Origin: Bombardia bombarda
Lineage: Eukaryota > Ascomycota > Sordariomycetes > Sordariales > Lasiosphaeriaceae
Assembly: GCA_030512295.1 (NCBI GenBank)
Contig: JAULSR010000001.1
Location: 1,302,001 to 1,366,000, forward strand
Direction of reading: 5' to 3'
Length of the DNA: 64,000 bases
Below the pieces are notes generated by a model that worked only from the letters and a program-made list of their open reading frames with translations, did not search any database and was not told the DNA's origin. This document shows, one piece after another, positions 11,959 through 24,433 of the stretch. Both the position numbers and the translations under genes were made by a program. Position 1 is the stretch's first letter; every line of letters starts with the position of its first letter.

Positions 11959-12381
11959 ATGAGCGGCGGTTACTACAAATACCGGTGCAAATATTTTTAC
12001 ACCTACGACTGCACCGAGTGGGTCTACGTCAATGGTGCCGCGTGCGCTGTCTGCTTGGTATGCTCTGAGAACCCTTGCCTGTTAGTGCCATTTATTGATT
12101 TGTTTATGTAGGCCGAGGGTCGTGAGGCTATGGAGAGCGAAGTAGCTTGGGCTCCGGCTCCGGGAGAGCCAAAGCCCATTCAAGTCCCGACAGTCCGTGA
12201 CGGAGAGCTACATTGGCATGAGATGGAATATGTTCAGAACGTCGAGTCTGGCGGGTCCCTGATATATTGGACCCTGCGACACAAAGCCACGCAACCTCTC
12301 ACAACTACAGCTATGACAACAACCGATACGCCACGGCCTGTCATGTCGACTTCGGGCATTGGCACCCATTACGGTTATTAA
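11959..12381 (+). CDS. Conserved small fungal protein with a four-cysteine N-terminal motif (hypothetical)
   Basis: Two exons: 11959-12057 (33 codons) and 12112-12381, joined by a 54-bp phase-0 intron (GTATGC...GTAG), giving 122 residues. The N-terminus MSGGYYKYRCKYFYTYDC is rich in Tyr and aromatic residues and holds Cys10, Cys18, Cys29 and Cys32 (C-x7-C-x10-C-x2-C), a plausible zinc site. The rest is acidic, then Thr-rich. I recall proteins with this N-terminus from other Pezizomycotina, annotated only as hypothetical; no function is known to me. Without the intron the ATG frame would lose the shared second half. It has its own TATA box and leader, and stands alone within 14 kb of otherwise gene-poor DNA. 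Confidence 0.8.
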
Positions 12382-15090
12382 GTATCGATGCAGAGTCTTA
12401 GCCGTAATGAGTTTGACATGGTGAAAAGACGAACTCGTGAACTAGCCCTTTAGAGACTGGTAGGTACATGAAGACTAGACTGCGTTGATATTTTGCAGAT
12501 TATTTAAGCACGGCGTTGCTTTTCTATTGGGTTTTTGGGGTTTCAGATGCCTTGTTTTTCAGATATTTTGGCTATGGTATGTTTTGTCATTTTCCACCGG
12601 GTTCGGAAATCGTGACGCCAAAAAGTCTCTAGAGGGCAAGATTGACAATTGAGCGAAAAAGGCGACTTGACAGTTTTGATGATTTGGACTTTTTTTCGGG
12701 CAAGTTCCTGGTGGGTGTTCAATGGGACGTTGGGAATGACATGGATGGACATGCATGCAAATGCAACCTGCCGCTTTGTGGCACGGTATTCACGACTGAT
12801 GAAAGTAGAGATTCCTATCAGTGTAACAGAGACCTTTATTGGCACAGGTAGTTCAATACTTGGAACAGCTCACGCTGTTCTTTTTGGGAGGAGGTACGTG
12901 TACCCGTGCCGTCTTGGTAGATTGACCGCGTGTGACTTGTACATTCTTCCAGACACATCAGACGCAAGCTTCTCCTAGATCATCGTCCTAGCTTCAAGGT
13001 TGAAGAAGATAGTCGAACGAGGATATCAATTGTACACACTGAGAGGTAGGGGTGCATGTAAAGTATCATGTTGTACCAACTGGGAGTATCCGTGGAGCAA
13101 TCGGGTACCTGAGAAGAATGGACGCACGGTGATTGGTGTCGATAGTGTCGTTCCAGCCAATCAGGGGAGTACACAGTACATGCCTACCTTGACGACGCAC
13201 GCCCCGGAGAAAATGGACGGGACGGAATGGGGGGGAGGGAAACGCGAGACACGGGTCGATCGGCCACCTCCATCACAACTTTCCTTCTTAACACCACTAA
13301 CACCAGACTGTTGGTTCAATGGAGCAAGGTATGTATGTACCTTGATGGGTGGTGAACCAGAGGAAGAGGCCGGGGACCGTCCCCCCACGTATTTACGGTT
13401 TAGATACCGAGATTTTAAAGTGTTTTATTTGCTCTTCTCCCTCTCTTCAAAATAACACCTTGCAGTTGATCAGATGCCGCGATGTCGGCGCAAGAGTCGA
13501 TGACCCGAGGCTGTGTTGTTTTCCCTATTTCGGTGCGGAACTGAAGATTGGATGGTTGATGACGTCTGCTCCAGTGTATACATCCATCCATAGGATCAAC
13601 CGGGGAGTATGATGATGATAAAGTGAATGAAGGTTGATTAACTCATAACGACTCGTATAAAAAGCTCTATCCAGAAACTAGACGTCTGCTATTGAAGATA
13701 AAAAGCATACGACACACTACCTAAGTTGTCGATACTATCGAATTGCTAAAAATAAGCAGGTAAAACCGAAACATGGAATCTGAAAAACATGGAGCGCCAC
13801 CCCGCCATGGATCTGTACTTTGGCGTGTTTTATTTTTTTCTGTGTATATTGAGGTAGCTCTTAAGAGGGGGCAGACGAAGTGACCTACAGCACAGTACCT
13901 GCGTGGTTGAGAACTTGTGAGAGAGATCTTGGCCCGTAATTTACGACCTGAATTCCGTAATTGGAACTAGCTCAACGACCTGCATGGGTGACAGCGGCTA
14001 AGGGCATGGTCTCCGTATCACGCTAGGGCTTAACTACTGTGTAAGTGTGTATACGCTACAGGGCTACCCTGCCTGCTGCTGCGCCGGGCGTTTTGTGGCG
14101 TGCGTTCCCGATATGGCCATGTGGGAAGCTCGGGCTTGGCTTTTTCTACCATGTGTTTCTTTCTGGTCGTTGCCATGTTTATTTTCTTCGGTTCTTTTCC
14201 TTTCTGCCTGTCTGTATTTTACTATATATGCGGGAATGAGGAGGGGAATTAATAATTGGGATGCTGCTAATCAAAACACAAAGTTTAAAAACAGAGTTTG
14301 CTATGTACCTGCCTGGAAGAAATTGCAGGTTGGGAAGTCGCGAACTTATACCCACGCTGTGGGCTGATAACAGCAGCTGCCTATTGCTCAGTTTTAACTC
14401 TCTGCGCCGCGGGCCGCTCCATACCAATTCCAATGACTTTAATTCTATTGAGTGCATACCAGTACTACTTACACTTGCTATTCCGGTCCCTTCCGGGCCA
14501 TCCATCACCTCTTTCCTTCCCTCACTCACTCTTACACCTCACTAATTCGTCGAGTAAGCCAGTATGTTGGTGACTGGGCAGTTAAGAGAACGAGATAAGG
14601 CAGCCCAGTGGCGGCAAACTAACAACGAAAACCAACCTCGTCGGGAAACTTTCCGTCTTCAACCAGCATCATTTCATGAATCACTTACCATTACCCTTGC
14701 ATCAATCGTCTGCCTCAATCATAGACAAGTATCAATCTATCATGCTCCATGCAACTCACACTCACCTCTTTCATTCTCGGATTGTCACAGTAGGATTTTG
14801 GTCTTCTCTTTCCCTTCCCTTCCCGTCTCTGGTTTATCTCGCCATCATCATTCCGCATTCGGCCTCGAAAAGGACTATAAGCGGCCATGCATGATGGGCA
14901 AGTCGGGCGAGCCGTGTCTCGATGCAGCCAAGTACGGTAGTAGTGCTGACGCCTCGGACCACCTCCTGGGATAATGTTTCTCGATGTAGCAAGAGAACCA
15001 AGCAACAAGTAGCAGAAAGCAGACAGCGGCGCTGTGATGGAAGCAGTGATGGGTGGGTGGTGGCGCTGCGTAAACTGCTGATGCCGCGAG

Positions 15091-15125
<35 letters not shown>

Positions 15126-18100
15126 TCGTGAGGTGAGGGTGCGGGACAGCAACCAGCCAGCCAGTCAGTCGACCAGCTATGGGTGTGTTCATTAATTATC
15201 TGGGTGGGGGGCCCTCCCCAAGGAGGGGCGGGCGGGCGTAGGGACCGCTGGCCGCGACCCGTCTGCGGCCGTTGCATATCTCGAACCTAGGGTATGGCAT
15301 GGCATGGCAATCTGACTACTACCACCACTACCACGACCGCCGACTGCTACGGGCCAGCCAAAAGTCTGTACCCGAGCCTCGTCTCCATTCGCACGGTAGG
15401 CAAGGCAGATAGGTAGATAGGAAAAAGACAGGATAGGTAGGTAGGAGAGATCGAAGATCGTGATGCAGTCTCTGAAGCACGCTCGCTGACTTGAGGCTGA
15501 CAAGACAGACAGAGAGGCAAACAAGCGGCTCTCGTCGGCTTGAGCAAAAAAAAAAAAAAAGGTCACGCCTTGCTCGCTGATCCTCCTCAAGTTCCCGACT
15601 TTTTGTGAGATCTTGCCTGAGAGGTTGAAAGTGAAACACCCCTGCAAAGAAGAGGAAGGTGAAACCACAAAACGTGGTTGGTCTAAGCTGGCATCATGTG
15701 AACAGCAGATATGACCCCGGAAATTGGAATTGAAGGGTCGAAAGAGGATAAAAGAAGAGGAAAAATATCAAAGCGCAGGCAGCAGCGCAGCTATCAACAA
15801 GTCTCTGGTACGAATAGTGCCTTAGCTTTCTAATGGTGTGAGCTCAGAATCTCTCTCGTGTCGCGACTGAGATGTCGACGACGACGGGACGCAAGGGAGT
15901 GAGTGGGGCACGTTCTGGAAGGAGAACGGCACTTGACAGGGTTAGCGCACCCGAGACCCGCTTGACGAATGCCCGTTTTATCACAGGGGGGCCGCTGTCT
16001 CCAGGCTCCACTGGCTGGATATAGTTTAGACAGGGAGCGTCTTGGGGGCCAAGGAATCACCAAGAAACGGAGTTGCGGTAGCGAGGTCCGACCACCACGT
16101 GTGAGGCCTGTGGGGAGATAAGTGAGAGAAGACAGGGAAAATAAAAATATAAAAATAAAAATAAATGTAAATAAATGGTCAAGCATGGATCGGGGATTGG
16201 AACGTTTGAACCAAAGAGAAGGACGGGATCAACAGACTGTTGGAATATGTGGAGTTTGTCTCCTTCAACGTTCTTTGGTCGTCGTCTCTCGAGCCCCGTC
16301 CGTCCAAACTGTGCGCGTGATGATATTCCTCTCACCAACTCCGGTATATCCATTCCGGAGCTAGGGAGCTAGGTATGTGATCGAGGCCCCGATCCTACAC
16401 TGGGCACTCTGAGGGACGCGCGCGGAGAGCAGGCTTTGATTTGTACGAGTACGAACGAATGGTTGAAGTGTCATTTCATCTGAGGGCATTGACAAGAGAA
16501 AATGCAAGCTGCAACCTGCAGAAACAACAAGCGTTACCACTAACCTGGGTCACAACAACACAGCAAAAAAGTCACCGAATACAACGAGACAACTGCACTC
16601 CATGCGTACCAAGTCTGGGCTAGGGATCAAACCCCGTAGTATTCTAGACCAACTCTCTGCTGTCGAGCATTAGAAGCCGCGTCACCCTGCAGCTCTGGGT
16701 CCACAGCCCAATTTCCATCAACGACGGCCATGTTTGTTCAAACCTACCTCGTACTGTGTAACCAGTCTCGAGCCGGTATTCTAAAACTCATAGCATTCTA
16801 CTATGCCACCTCAACAGAGCTGTTGAATGGTTGAGAGGCTCTGTGCGTGCCCGTAACAAGAGCTAAGAGGAGATAACTGGACGAAGTATCTCCAAAGCAG
16901 ATAGCTAGTGAAGCAACGGGAACATTCATGCTCCTAGCCCACCCACCTACCTACCTAGCCTCTAGGTACGTTGTGCCACCCTCCCCCATCGGAGGAGGCT
17001 CTTCGGCTCCGCTATGTTAGTCTTCTTCCTTCCTTCCGCATTTGGCCCAGATCCTCGAAACTCATTAGCTGACAGGGATCTCACTCAACCCCCTCAGAAA
17101 AGAGAAACGTTTTCTATCCATGTGACGAGGAAGAAATCGTTGGAGATTCGCGGAGAATTTTGTAAGTGGCATAGGAGCCCGCCGGCAAAGCACTTTGTTG
17201 ATCTATCCTGGAGACGATACATCGGAACATCAAGTCATATCGTACCTAGGTATGTATACTTGACAGGTCCTTGGCGATCGTGAATATCACTACACATAGT
17301 CAGCAGGACAGACAGCCATGACATTCAACTCCTCACTTCTCAACCACCACCCCAACCTTCCTATCCTATTGGAAAGAGTTAGCACCATGATCACCAACCA
17401 AAGAAGAAAGAGGACAGCAGCAAGAAAAGGGGGCAACTTATCCTCTCAAAAAAGAGGGGCCGTTCCTCCCGCCATTTCTGGAGAGAGGAAAACGGCCAGG
17501 AACCAACCGCCTCCTAGGAGGCCAGTTCCTTTTGTCCAAAAGATCGGCCCCAGACAGCAAAGCCCCCCCAGCAAGAAAGACAGAAAGAATCCAAGTACAC
17601 CAGACAAGTACGAATCTTTGACACCAACTCGAGATGGGTCCCAGCAGTACCGGTCCTTTCATTTGCCTTCGCCAGCCTTTGCCTCCCCGAGAGGAAAGTC
17701 AAAAAGGGTATTGGTCCTCAGCAAGCCAATCAACACAAACCCGCCTCACACAAAAAAAGCCCACAGCGCCCGAATAAAACCTGCCAATAGAAGCCCACAG
17801 CCGTCGTCGATGCAGCCTGTCGTTCTTTCTTTTCAAGGAAAAGCTCGGCAGCCATGAAACTGCAGCTCGGCACGTCGACTGACCCCCCATAGCCAAGACA
17901 TTGCTCTTTCCGTGTGCTCGCACTGCCAACTGAGACTAGTTTTTATGCTTCCTCTCCACCAGGGACCATCAGAGAGGAGAACCCCCTCGGATAGGCCGTG
18001 GCAAGGAGGGCGATTGATTCGCACGGACAAAAAACATCATCAAAAAAACCGCGCTGTCGTCTTTGGGGGGCTTAATTAGTGTCTGCCCATTTCGGGACAT

Positions 18101-20037
18101 CCACGCACCCCCAAAGGAATTATGCCCAAGAGGACACGGGGTTCTGGGCGTCCGCGCCGTAACCGTAGGACAAGCCTGCGGGGGCCGGTTAATGCGCCTG
18201 GTCGGAATCCCATGAATGCTACGTTCATGGCAACGCCTGAGCAATAATGCCCAAGACGCGGTCCTAGGAATTGCGGCCGACTTTCCAGGTGGGTTGAGAG
18301 GGATTTCAGATCGACCCCCTTGCTCTGCTAAAGAGGTATTTGGACAACAAGGTAGAACGTGAGGGTGACCGAGAGCGTGACAGCAAGGCGTGTGTGGTAA
18401 TATCATGCTCGACATCTCCGTGCGTAGTCTGGAACAGCCCTCGCTCACTAATGATGGTAAGTCAAGAGTGATTTTCTGCAAGGCGAAGCTGTCGACGTTG
18501 CTGAAATCAAGAGCATGATCGTGTGAAGCCAAAACGCTGCGCTCCCCCTCACGGCTCCATGGATCGTTCAAGAGTGTACCTTCGCCCAGTCCCAGTCGGT
18601 CCGGCCAACATCACCCAAAAAAGACAAAAAGTTGCTTTTGCTTGTTTTGCTAGAACAATCCCATCAATCGACCAGAGTCTGACTTTCCAGCTGTCCTTAT
18701 CCTGACGGGCGACCTCAGACCAGAGGTTCTTGTCATGTTGACCCATAGGGGACGTCTCGCCCATCGAAGTGCTTCTCCCCATTTTAGAAAAGAAACCTTG
18801 CAATGTCTGGAATGGGCTACACCAATCAGGCCCTCGTCCCATCCGCCAGGACCGGGCCCCCGACGCAACTTTTCAGCTGCGACCGAGAACACAACATGTC
18901 CTTTTGAACAAGACTCAGACAACCAAAAGGGCAGCCCCACGTAGCCAAAGACTTTTCTGCGCAAAGCTTGTAAAAAACCGAGAGAGTACTTAGGGTTAAG
19001 TTCCGAAACCCAGTTCACCCGGGATAAAAAGCAGGACTGCATGGCGGTCACCATTGCGATTGCTGTCTATCTGCTGGTAACTTCTCAAGCAGGTCTGCGT
19101 TTCGGCAGCCTGAATCACAGCCAGCCAGACAGACAGACGGCAATGCAGGCCCATGGCTAAACACAATTTGGCCCAGACGCGGCGTTAGCTTGGAGCGGTA
19201 TCTCGATACGAGAGTCGAAGCTTGCGACGAATTGTGGTGCCTCAGTCCTGCCCGGGTGGTCCCGTGAGAGACATCCCCAGAAGGGGAAACCGAGTGACGG
19301 AGAACTATAGGGGAGGCGACGTGCGTCGAGTGATGAGGGAGTGAAAGAGCAGTCAAGGCGGGGGGGTTGTGTCGACGGCTAGGCTGCGCCGTTTTGGCTG
19401 TGTATCTCGAGGACTTTTGGTGACAATTGGCTACATCTCTGGTGGTGGGTCATAGGTTTAGACGGGGCAGTGGGCTATATCTGAGTTGCGATGTGTTGGG
19501 TTGTGTGGAGAGTAGAGAGTTGTTGGAAGGAAGAAGTGGAAGGGAGGAAGGACAAGACGCGTCAAGGGGTCCTATTTGAAGAGGGAAAGACGCGTCGGAG
19601 GTACAAGGTACCTCGCGTTGGTTGCTAGTGAGACCCGGGGGGTTGTCCGGTCGGGGCTCCACAACGTTTCGTTTCGCAGTCAAAGGGCACTGCCCGTTTG
19701 TCCAAGCTCACAGAGCTCTCGCCCCACTTTGGGGCGACGTCACAAATCGCGAAGTCACGGGCAGTCGCGATGGACGATTTCTCAAATGCTTCTTTGTGAT
19801 TCTGTGCAACGCCACGACCACTATTGATTAAGAGGCAGAAGAGCGCAACTTCACAACAATATAGTGTGGTCTTTTACGAAATATGAAAAATTAGATAAAC
19901 ACAAAATCACCACGAATGCTCATTCCGCTGCTCTTGGCTCCCTTGAACGTTAGCGCTTGTGTTTTTGTCATCGTCAATCCGCCCAATATCAGTTGGCAGT
20001 TGCCGTGTGTCGTTCAAACAAATAAGAATAAACCAAA
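12382..20037. other. 7.7 kb gene-poor region
   Basis: No convincing gene. Open frames of 130-200 codons (for example 17318-17857 plus, 17969-18571 minus) are low-complexity or overlap on opposite strands and match no family I know. Contents noted: a (GT)n tract at 15093-15122, a 15-base A run at 15546-15560, an ACCTAGGT palindrome at 17244-17251 and a telomere-like TTAGGGTTAA near 18990. The last few hundred bases must hold the promoter of the RTP1-like gene. Non-coding RNA genes cannot be excluded by eye. Confidence 0.55.
15093..15122 (+). repeat. (GT)n microsatellite
   Basis: Fifteen GT dinucleotides in a row in non-coding sequence. It creates spurious Thr-His ORFs on the minus strand. Confidence 0.95.
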
Positions 20038-23016
20038 ATGGAGCAACCAGCGGCGCCTGAGAAAAACAGCCGGCAGAGGTTGATGCAGTCGATCCTCGAC
20101 CTTGGCGACAGAGCATTCAACCCAGAGAGAACCCAAGATGCACAAGCGCAACAAGATTTCGACGACCTGATCCAAAGGCAAGCAAAAGCATGTAAACCCC
20201 TAGATAGACTGCCGTGTCTGACCCGCATTGCAGGACAAAAACGCTGGGTCTCATCGCAGCCCTTAACATCCTCATCTGGCCGGGCCACTCGCCGCCATGG
20301 CTCCGCGCCCGCCTCGTGGGCATCCTGACCCAGATCCCTCTCCGCCATGACGGCGTCCGCGCTACACTTGAGGTCGTCTTCTCGGTCCACCCGTCCAGCA
20401 CGGTGCGGACCTCGGAGGCGGCCGTGCCGCAGAAGAGGGGCGCAAACATCACCCACGAGGGCCTCAAGATGGCCAGCAACCTCATCTCGTCGTGTCCTGC
20501 CTCGGTGACCCCCGAGACGTGGTACACGGGCATCTCGGCACAGCTGCTGCCGCTGCTTGATGGTGCTGAGGGCCCGGAGTTGATGAAGGCTGTCTCGTAC
20601 ATTATAGGGTTTGGCATTCTCGGCCGCAAGGTTTCTGGTGCTCCTGGTATGTTCTACCTGCCTTGTTCCTACTTGTCTGCTTTATACCTATACTTGACCC
20701 GTTTTGTTTCATATAATACTGACATGTTGACCTCTCAAAGGCACCGCGGGATGGAAGTATCTGGCCGAGCCGATGCTCAGGGAAATTAGGCCACCTCCCG
20801 GGGGACTAGGTGACAGCAGCGCAGACGTCGGCGTAGATGGTATTGTTGATCTAAGTAGTGAAAGGGTCATGGTCAAACACGACGACTTGGTGACCGCCCT
20901 CCAGCGCTTGCACACACTTGCTGTCTCCCACCCCAATCCTGGCTTGTGCAAGAGGTTGCTGTCTCCATTACTGCTGCCGCTATGGGCCTTTGCCTCGTGG
21001 CCCAACGCTCAGCCACCCATGAGCGACAAGATATCCGCGCCCGCGCTGGAGCTCTTAAAAATCTACCTGAAACTGGCTTCATCTTCCCAGATTCTCATGA
21101 CGCTTGTTCGCAGCTTGGGATATGTTGGCGGTCGGGATGCACAGAGCCCGGAATGGGTATACAAAGAGACAAAGCCAGGCGAGCTTCAGGTCGTTGACGC
21201 TAGGCGCTCCATGGGGAAATCTTCCCTTGGCGGGGGTGGCAGCCATCAAATGTCCTTGCAGGACATCGACCAAAAGACTCCAAAACTTCTAGAGCTGATT
21301 ACCTCGAGCTGTTCAGACGATGATATCTCTACCGCCTTTCTTCACCTCTTTGCCAAATGGCTAGATTCCGCCCGAGGTCTTAGAGGCGGCGTCGGCGGCG
21401 ACATCAAAGTCAAAGAGGAAGAGAGCGTCGTTGAGAACAGCGACCCTATAACACAATTGACTGAGATCAAAGTACTTCAGGCCATGATGGAGCGGTTCCC
21501 CGAGAAGCTTGCAAACCAGCCCAAGCAAATCTTCAAACTCGTCAGCCAGGTACTGGCCGGCTCCCAAGTTGCAGCCAAGGCAGACGAGGAAGACAGCGAC
21601 GACGACGTGGCGGGGGTATCTCTCAGCCTCCTAAACATGATCATCACAATGCCCGGCTTCCAAAAGTCAAAGGCCGACCCCGACGTCATGCAGTCCATCG
21701 AATCATCCCTCGCCACCCTGTCCAAAACCCGCGACCACCACATCGCGCGAACAGCCACCAACCTCGGCCTCCTGCTCAAATACCGCGACGAGCTCGACAA
21801 CCTTTCCCCAGACGCATCATCATCAACCCCAACCGCCCCCACCGACCGCCAGCTCGAAGACCGCAAGACCTACCGCCTCGCCATCTCCTACATCACCGCG
21901 CCCGACTCCCCGCCGCCCGTCCGCTCCGAGGGCCTCGTGCTCATCTCGACCCTCATCACCGCCAACAGCCCCGTGCTCGACATCCCCGGAATCCTCGTGC
22001 TCACCTCGTCCCTCATGCGCGACGCTGACGACTACATCAACCTGCGCGCCATCAGCATGTTCACCCTCGTGGCCAACCGGCACCCGCGCGCCGTCGCCGC
22101 CGAGCTGCTCGACCACTACGTCGACGCGCGCGAGACCGAGCCCGTCGACGCCCGCCTGCGCTTCGGCGAGGCCCTCCTGCAGGTCGTGCAGCGCCTCGGC
22201 GAGACGTTTGCCGGCGACGTGGCGCGCCAGGTCGCCGAGGCGCTGCTCGCCGTCGCGGGGCGCCGCGGCCGCCGGCCCAAGACGGAGGCGCGCCAGCAGC
22301 GGGAGGAGAAGTTGCGGAGGATGAAGAATAAAGAAGCCGAGGAGGCGTGGGGCGGCGAGGTGCCGGATCTGAGTGAAGATTTGACGGTCGAGGAGGAGGC
22401 GAGGAGGGAGGTGCTGGCGCGGATTGTGGAGGGGTGGGAGAGTAAGCGGGGGGAGGAGGATGTGAGGGTGAGGGCATCGGCGCTGGCGGTGCTGGGGGAG
22501 GCGATGGAGGTTAATGTTGCTGGGCTGGGCGCGGGTATTGTCGCGGCGGCGGTGGATTTGTGTGTCAGTGTGTTGGAGGCGGAGACGGAGGTGGAGAAGG
22601 GGATATTACGCCGGGCGGCGGTGTTGTTGGTCATGAGCTTTGTAAGGGCGCTGGACCGGGCGAGGAGGGAGAGGAGGCGGTTGGGGTTTGGGCTGGGATT
22701 TGGGGCGGCGGCGCAGGAGGATGTGGTGCGGGTGCTGGGGTATGTGGAGAGGACGGATAATGATGGATTGGTGAGGCAGCATGCGAGGGACGTGATGGAG
22801 GCGCTGGAGACGTGGAGGGTGAAGGGGCTAGTGCCGGTGGAGGTGGAGGAGGGGGATGGGATGTTGGGGATAGGTGGTGGAGGAGGTGGTGGTCTGACGA
22901 GGTTGGCTGGGTTGGATATTGATCCGGGGAGGTCGGTCTCGTTGGGGATGAGGACGGGTGGGGGTGAAGGTGGTGGAAGGGAAACATCGAGGCCGAGGAT
23001 TGAAGAGATTGAGTGA
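20038..23016 (+). CDS. RTP1/TANGO6-like HEAT-repeat protein (RNA polymerase II nuclear import factor family)
   Basis: Exons 20038-20177, 20234-20646 and 20741-23016 give 942 residues. The first intron uses a GC donor (GCAAGC) with a CTGAC branch point and GCAG acceptor; the only nearby GT donor (GTAAAC) puts exon 2 out of frame. The protein is alpha-helical and repeat-like throughout. The C-terminal third (YINLRAISMFTLVANRHP, then RFGEALLQVVQRLGE, later VRQHARDVMEALETW) resembles the RTP1 C-terminal domains. Fungal members are often labelled protein required for cell viability; yeast Rtp1 helps RNA polymerase II assembly and nuclear import. A charged segment (RRPKTEARQQREEKLRRMKN) interrupts the C-terminal repeats, and the tail is Gly-rich. 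Assigned by recognition of these stretches, not by alignment. Confidence 0.8.
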
Positions 23017-23483
23017 TTCTTACACTCACCTACTTGCTCTTGGTGTTGGTATGGCTTGGGTGGGTGTCACACAGGGAGGTCCAGGTAAAAGGAGGTTATA
23101 GCCGCAAGACAAAACAAAACTTGCGAGACGAAACATAAAGATAGAGGGCAGACAACCATACAAATATCCACATGCATTGTAAAAAAAGAAGCAATATGAA
23201 TAAAGATAAACGGAGTTTGATCAATGTTGAGTTGAATCGAACTCGTGAACGCTCGCTCGGCTCGCTATCGTCGAGTAAGGGGCTGACCCTAACCCTGACA
23301 GGTGCAGCCGTCTATTACTCGCTAGCTCCAACACTATTATTACCCGTGACTGCGTGTTGCGGCAAGACGCGGCTCGTCTCGCATCGCCAAATTCCCCACC
23401 ACCCACCACCCACCGCGAACATCTGGTCTCGATATCATTCGCGACAGGCACCAGCCCTGATCTCGCTGGACTGCTGCGTAAAG
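23017..23483 (+). other. Short intergenic region with telomere-like repeat in the leader of the AT-hook gene
   Basis: Contains the RTP1-like 3' end and the promoter of the AT-hook gene. CCCTAACCCT at 23287-23296 is 1.7 telomere units about 190 bp before the ATG. The reading frame of the next gene is open through part of this leader, but the first 104 codons are not protein-like and ATG 23484 fits the family start. Confidence 0.55.
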
Positions 23484-24402
23484 ATGGGTCCTAGATGGGA
23501 GGTAATAGACTCTGACGATGAAAGCGAGCTCAGCTCCGTCAAAGACGACATAACTGAAGATTTTGAAGAGGAGGGGTGCCAGGAGCAGCAACGCGTCGGT
23601 CGCGTCGCCAATCAAGACCGCGACGAACTCGGCGAGCACAATGACTATGACCACAGCACCAATTCGACAAATGCGTCCTTTTTTCAACGCGTCTACGAAG
23701 ACCAACAGGATGCCCTGGGTGGTGCTACCGTTGTCCTTCTTGACATGGATGCGAATGCGCCAGACAATGGCACCAACAACACTTATGCCAATCGACAATC
23801 GCAATTGCAATTGCCAGCCAAAGAAAGCGGCGATGGCTCCTCATCCCTCACCTCCATCACCGACCCCGTCCCGGCAAGTCGGAAACAGCCTAAGAAACCC
23901 AGCAGCAAAAAGAAGGACGCCGTGATCGATCTAAGCACACAGGTCACGACACCCAGCAAGCCAAACTCAGGCTCAGACAAAGTTGCCAGAGCTGATGATG
24001 ATCCATGGGGCATTCCGAGCAGCTCTCCTCCCCAACATACAAAGCCCACAAGGACATATGGGAAGCGCAAGAGAGAAGCAGTTGGCCAGCAGCAGTTTTC
24101 CAGTCCCCGAAGAGATGATGCGCCTGCTGTCGATCTGCTACAGCCGCCACCACCCGCAGCATCAGCACAAGCCGCTGCAATACTACAGCATGACCCATAC
24201 GATTTCCCGGAATCAGACGACGAGCTGTCATCTACGCGGTTGAAGAAGAAGAAGATAGTCAAACACGGTGGCAGCACCGTCAGCAACAGCAGTTCAGCTC
24301 GCAAGAGCCAGCAGCAGAATTCCAGCAGTCCTGCTGTGACGGGGGTGATTCCACAGACTGCTAGTGTTGCTGGTGCTGTGGCAGAGCAAACTACCCCCAG
24401 AA

Positions 24403-24433
<31 letters not shown>

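Noticed and set aside
14834..15277. Thr-His repeat proteins on the minus strand
   Set aside because: Produced by the (GT)n microsatellite at 15093-15122.
17318..17857. 179-codon basic plus-strand ORF
   Set aside because: Low-complexity Lys/Pro/Ser composition, no homologue known to me, no promoter or splice context; probably chance in T-poor DNA.
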